The notes below the pieces were generated by a model. That model was not told the origin of the DNA, did no database searches, and saw only the letters and a program-made list of their open reading frames with translations. Shown piece by piece: positions 33,490 through 38,187 of a stretch of 38,187 nt of DNA. The position numbers and the translations under genes are program-made. The DNA comes from 2-01-FULL-40-13 sp964433155 (lineage in GTDB: Bacteria; Patescibacteriota; Microgenomatia; UBA1406; GWC2-37-13), in the NCBI GenBank assembly GCA_964433155.1, contig CAYSQE010000015.1:1-38187 (forward strand), in the 5' to 3' direction. Every line of letters starts with the position of its first letter. Within the stretch, counting starts at the first letter, position 1.

Positions 33490-33949
33490 GATGATTCCGC
33501 TTTGAATCTATAATGTGTGTTTTTACCTTTCTTATCTGTTTAATCATGTATGCGATTCCCAATAGATTCATACCCACCCCAAAGATAATCAAAGGCATCT
33601 GATAACCAGTCAAAAATACTGATGCTGCCGATAAACCAATAAGAGGAAGAACTTCGCTCAGATGATGAGCACAGCATGCGACCATAGCAGTTGCAGATGT
33701 GCCAGTTGAAGTCCTCGTAATTATATTTGAATGGTGCATCGTGTTTGGTTCTTTAATGCAGTCTTTGAGATACGTGTATAGGCCAATTTGTGTTCCAAAT
33801 CCAACAGAAAGCAATATCATCCAATACCACAGATTTTGAAATTGAGAAATGGTTGAAGCCCAACTACCAGAAGAAATACCCATGACGATAAAATAAAAAA
33901 GGATAAGTCCTACGGCTCCGATAATTCCGTTTCTCGTTGCCTTTTGCAT
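33482..33949 (-). CDS. Four-helix membrane protein with CCAHH motif
   Basis: 155 residues with four hydrophobic segments (~10-25, 40-60, ~100-113, 117-135). Between helices 2 and 3, ATAMVACCAHHLSEVLPLIGLSAA holds C92, C93, H95, H96, a compact soft-metal ligand set reminiscent of small mercury/copper membrane carriers such as MerT, although the family is not certain. A second Cys (C64) and MHH lie in the preceding loop. The ATG lies 6 nt after a perfect TATAAT on the minus strand, so it starts its own leaderless transcript. Likely role: metal passage or handover to the ATPase system (inferred). Confidence 0.6.
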   Translation of the reverse strand: MQKATRNGIIGAVGLILFYFIVMGISSGSWASTISQFQNLWYWMILLSVGFGTQIGLYTYLKDCIKEPNTMHHSNIITRTSTGTSATAMVACCAHHLSEVLPLIGLSAASVFLTGYQMPLIIFGVGMNLLGIAYMIKQIRKVKTHIIDSKRNHHV

Positions 33950-33955
33950 AGTTTC

Positions 33956-33988
33956 ATTATATGAAGGTAAGATTAAAATCTTATGAAG
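33956..33988 (-). promoter_or_regulatory. Leaderless promoter with AAGATT-type boxes, metal locus internal
   Basis: TATAAT on the minus strand (33961-33956) lies 6 nt before ATG 33949. No -35 hexamer; in its place are AAGATTAAAATCTT (33969-33982) and a direct repeat of TATGAAG (33960-33966 and 33982-33988, 22 bp apart), fitting an OmpR-type activator. Confidence 0.6.
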
Positions 33989-34238
33989 ATAGTTGTTTTA
34001 TTTTTTCAAACAGTTTTTCTTTATCAAGATTCCCGGCCGAAAAGAACTTGTCGTTTACAATAATCCCCGGATTCGCCATAATTCCGTACTTTGTTACAAG
34101 GCTTATTCCCTTCTGACTCATCAGATCAATTTCTTTGATTTCAATATCTGGAAAAGTAGATTTTGCCTCTTGCAGTATTGATTTTGCCTTTTCGCACTCC
34201 GCACAACCTAGGGAAGTGATAAATTGAATAGTAATCAT
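33981..34238 (-). CDS. Mini-thioredoxin/glutaredoxin-like protein with CxxC
   Basis: 85 residues: ITIQFITSLGCAECEKAKSIL (active-site C12-A-E-C15), IEIKEIDLMSQKGISLVTKYGIMANPGIIVNDKFFSAGNLDKEKLFEKI with the cis-proline in ANPG. This is the small 'redox-active disulfide' thioredoxin fold, cytoplasmic as no signal is present. It overlaps the upstream thioredoxin-like gene by ATGA. It probably passes electrons to CcdA or reduces thiols during metal stress. Confidence 0.8.
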   Translation of the reverse strand: MITIQFITSLGCAECEKAKSILQEAKSTFPDIEIKEIDLMSQKGISLVTKYGIMANPGIIVNDKFFSAGNLDKEKLFEKIKQLSS

Positions 34239-34966
34239 GTTTGAGTTTGCTGAATATGTTGAATAAGATCGTTGGTTGGCACGTTCATATTGGGAAAGTC
34301 AGCCGAGGAATGAATCTTTCCCTCTGTATTGATATGAATATAGGTGTGTCCGGCGCGATCATCGTGCATTGATGAAGGAGTACCTAATGCTTTATACATC
34401 GAGGTTACTTTTCTCTCGGTATCGATGAGAATGGGAGTTGTGATTCTTTCTTCTACCAAGATTGGGTCCCATGTCTTCCGATCGTCTACACTTACGGGAA
34501 TGATGACTGTATTGAGACTTTCAAACTCGTCTTTGAACCTTTCCAATCGAGAAATCTCTTGCCAGCAGGGACTACACATCACTCCTTCATTAAAAAAGAG
34601 GAGAACGTTTTTACCTTTATAATCGGCAAGAGAGATTACTTTCCCAACGGTTGAAGGCAAACTGAAATCAGGAGCCACTGATCCTTGTGCAAGTGGTTCA
34701 AATTTTTTGTTTCCTCCTCCATGATGCGAAGCCATGTCATCACTATTTGTATTGGTCGAGTTTGGCGCTGCTTGGGTCTTGTTTTTATTACTCACCACAG
34801 TGTAGCCAACTACGATTGTTCCTACAATAAGACCAATCAATACAAAGGAAAGAAGTTTATCAATGGAGAAAGTAACCGAAAACTGATCAGAAGGCTCAAC
34901 CTCTTTTTTTTGCTGAATTTCTGATAAGGGTAAAATTTTATCCTCGTGATTTTCACAACATTTCAT
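34235..34966 (-). CDS. Membrane-anchored TlpA/AhpC-type thioredoxin-fold protein
   Basis: 243 residues. A cytoplasmic N-terminal CCENHED (C3, C4, H7) could bind metal. Membrane helix ~37-58, then a His-rich spacer (MASHHGGG). The redoxin domain (95-240) follows: VAPDFSLPSTVGKVISLADYKGKNVLLFFNEGVMCSPCWQEI with active site C131-S-P-C134, and TPSSMHDDRAGHTYIHINTEGKI. It faces outside and probably receives electrons through the adjacent CcdA-like protein to keep extracytoplasmic thiols reduced. It has its own leaderless-type promoter at 34974-35000. Confidence 0.8.
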   Translation of the reverse strand: MKCCENHEDKILPLSEIQQKKEVEPSDQFSVTFSIDKLLSFVLIGLIVGTIVVGYTVVSNKNKTQAAPNSTNTNSDDMASHHGGGNKKFEPLAQGSVAPDFSLPSTVGKVISLADYKGKNVLLFFNEGVMCSPCWQEISRLERFKDEFESLNTVIIPVSVDDRKTWDPILVEERITTPILIDTERKVTSMYKALGTPSSMHDDRAGHTYIHINTEGKIHSSADFPNMNVPTNDLIQHIQQTQT

Positions 34967-34973
34967 AGTTTCA

Positions 34974-35000
34974 CTTATACATTGTTGATAATTAAGATTT
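34974..35000 (-). promoter_or_regulatory. Leaderless promoter with AAGATT box before redoxin gene
   Basis: On the minus strand TATAAG (34979-34974) lies 7 nt before ATG 34966, with ATTAAGATTT (34991-35000) upstream. The start-proximal stretch on the plus strand (CATAGTTTCA then TTATA) nearly repeats that of the promoter at 33956-33961. Confidence 0.5.
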
Positions 35001-35010
35001 CGTGAAGGGG

Positions 35011-35853
35011 TTATTTATTTCTTGCTTTTTTAATAAACAACAAAACAATAAAAATCAGAGTAAGAAGAAAAAACCAATCGGGAATATTTTTTGTCAGATC
35101 AAGTATTTTTTTCTGAACAATAGTCATATAGGCTACAAATTGGGATTGGGACGGAGAAACAGAGGTAATCTGATTGCTTGCCGCAAGGTAAAGAATATAC
35201 ACTCCGATTGCAAGAAAAACTATTCCTGTTATGAGATTGCTTGAATGAATAGAAAAATCTCTGCTGAATAATCGGAACCGGATCATGATTCCTCTTACCA
35301 ACCTGCTTTCTGACCAATTAAAACTATCCCAGAAATAAGCCAGAATAAAAAGTGGAAATACCATCCCGAATACATACGTAAGCGTCAATATCAACGCCTG
35401 AAAAAGATTAAGTGATAAGGCAGAGAGTGTTAAAACACCAGCCAATACCGGAGCACAACAAGAAGAAGCCACACCGGAAAAAAGACCCAGGGCATAGACG
35501 GACAAGGCATCATGTTTTTTCAGGAGCGGAAGTTGCTTAAAAGGCATTGATAGTTTCTTACCCGATAAGGCAAAAAACGCAATCAAAAGCATCAAAAATC
35601 CGCCCAAGTAAAATACCTGCGTATGATAGCCCTTGAAAAGTTGGGTTAAAAAGGCTACTCCCAGACCGATCGGAACTAAAATGGTAGCGACGCCAAAAAA
35701 AAAGATAAATGTCATGAAGATAATCGATCTCTTTTGTTTGAAAGTATAGGCAAAGTAAGCCGGCAGCATAAACGTAATACAGCAGGGAGCAAAAAGAGCA
35801 ATCATGCCAGCTAGAAATGAAGCGATGATTGAAGCCTCGAATAATATATTCAA
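35011..35853 (-). CDS. CcdA/DsbD-like transmembrane electron transporter
   Basis: 280 residues with about six to seven helices. Paired-Cys motifs replace the usual PC motifs: ALFAPCCITFMLP (C24, C25) and SGVASSCCAPVLAGV (C132, C133), both at conserved positions for the redox cysteines of CcdA. It carries reducing equivalents from cytoplasmic thioredoxin to extracytoplasmic partners, here most likely the redoxin encoded next. The start is TTG 35853, supported by a 4-nt TTGA overlap with the stop of the 59-residue DUF2933-like gene. Confidence 0.8.
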   Translation of the reverse strand: MNILFEASIIASFLAGMIALFAPCCITFMLPAYFAYTFKQKRSIIFMTFIFFFGVATILVPIGLGVAFLTQLFKGYHTQVFYLGGFLMLLIAFFALSGKKLSMPFKQLPLLKKHDALSVYALGLFSGVASSCCAPVLAGVLTLSALSLNLFQALILTLTYVFGMVFPLFILAYFWDSFNWSESRLVRGIMIRFRLFSRDFSIHSSNLITGIVFLAIGVYILYLAASNQITSVSPSQSQFVAYMTIVQKKILDLTKNIPDWFFLLTLIFIVLLFIKKARNK

Positions 35854-36029
35854 TGATGACTCTGTTTGGAATTTTTACTATGCTCGCCGTGCCCCATAAA
35901 AAGATGCATAAGAGGACACGCAAGGAGAAAACCAAAAAATAGGACTGAATTAACCGGCAGTCTGAATACGAATATTGCAACTGCTGCCAAACCAACTCCC
36001 AGAAAACAAATCTTCAGAAGGTTGTTCAT
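35850..36029 (-). CDS. DUF2933-like micro-protein (59 aa)
   Basis: ATG 36029 to TGA 35850. 59 residues with two hydrophobic helices (LLKICFLGVGLAAVAIFVF and VLFFGFLLACPLMHLFM) and a C-terminal His/Met-rich tail: CPLMHLFMGHGEHSKNSKQSHH. The CPLMHLFM-GH-H pattern is that of DUF2933 proteins, which occur beside copper pumps and carry Met/His metal ligands. The stop overlaps the CcdA-like TTG start by 4 nt, which supports that it is translated. Its small size makes it easy to miss. A role in membrane copper handling is inferred. Confidence 0.8.
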   Translation of the reverse strand: MNNLLKICFLGVGLAAVAIFVFRLPVNSVLFFGFLLACPLMHLFMGHGEHSKNSKQSHH

Positions 36030-36098
36030 AGTAATGGCTTTAAATTTATAACTGATGACAGTATAATAGGCAGAGCATTAAAAAAACATGAAGAAGAT

Positions 36099-37100
36099 TT
36101 AAGTCAGAGGAAGCGAGATAGTAAAAGTAGAGCCATGACCAACTTTGCTTCTTACATTGATTTCTCCACGATGTGAAAGAACAATCGCTTTTGCAATTGC
36201 TAATCCAAGGCCGGAACCGAAGACTCTTTCTGAGGATGAACCGCGATAAAAACGGTCAAAAATATGGGGCAAATCGCGCTTGGAAATACCTGGTCCTGTA
36301 TCATGAATCTTTACCACAGCTTGACTAGTTTCTTTTTTCACAAATATATCTACTTTCCCATGAGGGGGAGTGTATTTGATAGCATTATCAACAAGATTGA
36401 GAATCGCTCTCCCGAATTTATCCTTAAAACCGAATAAAATAATGTCTTCATCAATTTTTCCCGTGACCGGTATTTTTTTCTCCATCCCCATCTTTTGAGC
36501 TGTCTCTAATAATTCCTCCATGAGGAGTGACAGATTAAATCTTTTAGCATTTTTCTGCTCCTGCGGAGTTTCTGACCAGGCAAGATCAAGGACGTTTTTC
36601 AGAGTTGAAGATAAATTATGAGTTTCAGCAAGCGCATCTTTTATCGCGTTTTGATAGTCTTCAGGCCTTCTTTTCTGGTTGAGAGCAATTTCCAGTGTAC
36701 TTCGTAGAGTTGCTAACGGGGTCTTGAGCTCATGTGCAACATCTGCTATAAACTGCTGCTCTCTTCTGAAGGCATCATGTAATCGATTTAAAAGCTCATT
36801 AAAAGATAAGGCAAGTTCTCCAATCTCATCATGACTGTGAATGTCTGAAATACGTTCGTCAAGATTTTTGCTGGAAATCATTTTCATTCTAGATGCAAGA
36901 TAGGTCAGTGATTTTGTGATCTTATAAATGATGGTAAAACCTAATACGGCCAGAGTGAAAAAAAGGAGAATAAGAAAATAGGCGCCATTGTTTATGGCAA
37001 ATACGTGAATGATTAAAATAATAAAAAAAGCCATCAAGAGAAGACTGGCAATATACCATAAGAAAAGTTTGCTCTTGAGACTAGAAAATCGTTCTGTCAT
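36099..37100 (-). CDS. Sensor histidine kinase, intramembrane-sensing type
   Basis: 333 residues. Two membrane helices (~13-35 and ~41-60) are separated by only about five residues (AINNGA), so there is almost no extracytoplasmic sensor. HAMP (~60-112), HisKA with VAHELKTPLATL (H123), and HATPase_c with NLVDNAIKYTPPHG (N box), DTGPGISKRDLPHIFDRFYRG (G1/F) and GSGLGLAIAKAIV (G2) are all intact. It should phosphorylate the OmpR-type regulator encoded 7 nt upstream. By context it controls the metal/redox genes downstream. A copy of an AAGATT-type sequence lies over its stop codon (36088-36103). Confidence 0.92.
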   Translation of the reverse strand: MTERFSSLKSKLFLWYIASLLLMAFFIILIIHVFAINNGAYFLILLFFTLAVLGFTIIYKITKSLTYLASRMKMISSKNLDERISDIHSHDEIGELALSFNELLNRLHDAFRREQQFIADVAHELKTPLATLRSTLEIALNQKRRPEDYQNAIKDALAETHNLSSTLKNVLDLAWSETPQEQKNAKRFNLSLLMEELLETAQKMGMEKKIPVTGKIDEDIILFGFKDKFGRAILNLVDNAIKYTPPHGKVDIFVKKETSQAVVKIHDTGPGISKRDLPHIFDRFYRGSSSERVFGSGLGLAIAKAIVLSHRGEINVRSKVGHGSTFTISLPLT

Positions 37101-37107
37101 ACCATGT

Positions 37108-37773
37108 TTATTTCATTTTATAACCTATACCGTGAACTGTCTGGATGAGTTTTTTGTGGAAACCCTTATTAATTTTTCTGCGAAGCGTTGCAATAAAAAC
37201 ATCGACAACATTTGATAATGCATCAAAATTGTAATCCCAGACGTGTTCTGTAACTTGAGTCCGCGTCACAACGTCATTTTTATAACGAAGCAGATATTCT
37301 AGTATTGCGAATTCTTTTGGTGTGAGTGAAATGGTTTTTTTACTTCTCTTTACGATATGTTTTGCCGGGTCAAGCTCAAGATCATCAAGTTTTAAGATAG
37401 GATCTCCCTCATTGTGACTCCTGCGAAGAAGCGCCTGAATACGCGCCTTAAGTTCCGCATAGGCAAAAGGCTTGACGAGATAATCGTCAGCTCCACTTTC
37501 GAGTCCTGTTACTTTATCCTCAATCTTTGTTTTGGCAGTAAGCATGAGAATTGGTGTTTTTATTTTTTTACTTCGGAGTTGACGGCATACGTTCAATCCG
37601 TCTATTTTAGGGAGCACTACATCAAGAATGAGAAGATCGTACGCTTCTGACTCGGCTAGATAGAGTCCTTCCTCGCCGTCGAATGCCTGATCGATAGCAA
37701 ATCCGTCTTCAACCAATCCCTTTTTTACTACATTTGACAATCGGTGTTCATCCTCAATAAGAAGAATTCTCAT
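37108..37773 (-). CDS. OmpR/PhoB-family response regulator (CopR-like context)
   Basis: 221 residues from ATG 37773. ATG 37779 lies only 2 nt after the -10 box and would be upstream of the predicted transcript start. Receiver: ILLIEDEHRLS (acidic pair), LLILDVVLPKIDG (phospho-Asp ~51), MLTAKTK, VKPFAYAEL (Lys). The winged-helix DNA-binding domain (~125-221) has LTPKEFAILEYLLRYKNDVVTRTQVTEHVWDYNFDALSNVVDVFIATLRRKINK, a PhoB/OmpR signature. It probably activates the metal/redox genes on the same strand; AAGATT-type boxes recur before several of them and before this gene, implying autoregulation. Confidence 0.93.
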   Translation of the reverse strand: MRILLIEDEHRLSNVVKKGLVEDGFAIDQAFDGEEGLYLAESEAYDLLILDVVLPKIDGLNVCRQLRSKKIKTPILMLTAKTKIEDKVTGLESGADDYLVKPFAYAELKARIQALLRRSHNEGDPILKLDDLELDPAKHIVKRSKKTISLTPKEFAILEYLLRYKNDVVTRTQVTEHVWDYNFDALSNVVDVFIATLRRKINKGFHKKLIQTVHGIGYKMK

Positions 37774-37781
37774 CACCATAT

Positions 37782-37808
37782 ATTATCATGAAAAGATTAA
37801 GATTTTAT
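37782..37808 (-). promoter_or_regulatory. Leaderless promoter and AAGATT box of the two-component genes
   Basis: On the minus strand GATAAT (37787-37782) lies 8 nt before ATG 37773, without a good -35. AAGATTAAGATTTTAT (plus-strand 37793-37808) sits at the -35 position and closely resembles AAGATTAAAATCTTAT at 33969-33984. Confidence 0.55.
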
Positions 37809-37869
37809 TAAAATTTTGACTGCAAAAATTAATTTTTTTCACATTCACGAATTCTTAATAATTTGAGGA

Positions 37870-37875
37870 TATAAT
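37870..37875 (+). promoter_or_regulatory. Consensus -10 for leaderless GTG-start micro-gene
   Basis: TATAAT at 37870-37875 is 7 nt before GTG 37883. The -35 is not recognisable. The region between this and the divergent regulator promoter (37809-37869) is A/T-rich and may hold further regulator sites. Confidence 0.5.
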
Positions 37876-37882
37876 TTTTTAT

Positions 37883-38038
37883 GTGGAAAATAAATTCTCT
37901 CGTTTTTCGTTTTATATATTATTTATTGGGATAATAGCTGCACTATTTACGATCATTAGTGGCATTCTTCATACCAGCCTTAGCACAAAAATTCAAAACA
38001 GACCACAAGATATGATGGGACCCAATGCTAAGTTTTAG
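37883..38038 (+). CDS. Small single-helix membrane protein (51 aa), GTG start
   Basis: 51 residues from GTG 37883 to TAG 38038. A basic N-terminus (VENKFSRFS), one hydrophobic helix (FYILFIGIIAALFTIISGIL) and a polar tail RPQDMMGPNAKF with a Met pair. A consensus -10 sits 7 nt upstream, supporting a leaderless transcript and this start over ATG 37881, whose frame stops after 17 codons. It is divergent from the response regulator and may belong to the metal regulon; no family recognised. Confidence 0.5.
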   Translation: MENKFSRFSFYILFIGIIAALFTIISGILHTSLSTKIQNRPQDMMGPNAKF

Positions 38039-38039
38039 G

Positions 38040-38187
38040 TTAGGGAAGAAGTGAACCTCCTTTATAGTTTGGTATCCACCATGGGATAAAAACATAAATC
38101 ATAAAAATCACTCCTAGGATAAAGGAGAAAATCAAATATAACGTTATTAACAAAAAATGATCAAGAATATTTTTATGACCTTTATTC
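38040..38187 (-). CDS. C-terminus of a membrane protein entering from the right edge
   Basis: The last 48 codons of a minus-strand frame that stops with TAA at 38040-38042. They include FLLITLYLIFSFILGVIFMIYVFIPWWIPNY, a terminal membrane helix followed by a short GGSLLP tail. It is convergent with the micro-gene at 37883, with 1 bp between them. Too short to assign a family. Confidence 0.55.
   Translation of the reverse strand, partial: NKGHKNILDHFLLITLYLIFSFILGVIFMIYVFIPWWIPNYKGGSLLP

Noticed and set aside
35558..35995. 145-codon minus-strand frame
   Set aside because: It lies in another frame across the DUF2933-like and CcdA-like genes, both of which have clear family motifs and a shared TTGA junction.
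1..38187. CRISPR arrays, insertion sequences or prophage genes
   Set aside because: No regularly spaced repeats, transposase, integrase or phage structural genes were seen on either strand.

Overview
This 38.2 kb window is AT-rich, tightly packed bacterial DNA. Many gene ends overlap by 4-14 nt, and there are no rRNA genes, phage genes or insertion sequences. The gene content fits a Candidate Phyla Radiation (Patescibacteria) genome, most likely Microgenomates-like. The signs are many membrane GT-C and GT2/GT4 glycosyltransferases, a SipW/TasA-type export locus with lamin-tail-domain proteins, a sortase with an LAxTG substrate, and orphan enzymes of incomplete pathways. The lineage is inference from gene content; no marker gene is present.

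Layout. (1) 1-5.05 kb: the N-terminal part of a UPF0182 membrane protein running off the left edge, a DedA/VTT-like protein, tRNA-Gly(GCC) and a large membrane protein with a GT-C look. (2) 5.1-20.4 kb: a minus-strand cell-surface glycan cluster of 12 genes. It holds a three-enzyme fusion (GT2 + processive GT2 + GT4), a GT2, a polysaccharide deacetylase, a GT4, a hexapeptide acetyltransferase, a flippase, two tandem kinase-fold phosphotransferases, a methyltransferase, two GT-C transferases and a membrane-anchored glycosidase-like protein. Sigma70-type promoters are visible at 20378-20406 and 13916-13944. (3) 20.5-25.4 kb: a surface-protein locus. A class E-like sortase lies beside its probable LAVTG-tailed substrate on the minus strand. 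Divergent from these are a TasA/camelysin-like protein, a SipW-type signal peptidase, two lamin-tail-domain proteins and a pacifastin/VWC-like Cys-rich protein. (4) 25.4-30.3 kb: a Phd/RelE-type toxin-antitoxin pair, a TrmB-like regulator divergent from two unrecognised small proteins and an orphan TrpD-fold phosphoribosyltransferase, then CoaBC and a small P-loop kinase. (5) 30.4-38.2 kb: a minus-strand metal (probably copper) and thiol-redox locus. An OmpR-type regulator and a histidine kinase with almost no extracytoplasmic sensor are followed by a DUF2933-like micro-protein (59 aa), a CcdA-like protein, a thioredoxin-fold lipo/membrane protein, a CxxC mini-thioredoxin, a CCAHH membrane protein, an anchored GGHH protein, a YHS protein and a P1B-type ATPase whose usual CPC motif reads CPD.

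Two general patterns stand out. About ten genes that begin a transcription unit have a -10 box only 5-9 nt upstream of the start codon, which predicts leaderless mRNAs; genes inside operons more often have Shine-Dalgarno sites or ATGA-type overlaps. In the metal locus, near-identical leaderless promoters and an AAGATT-type box recur in front of several genes, suggesting a regulon of the local two-component system.
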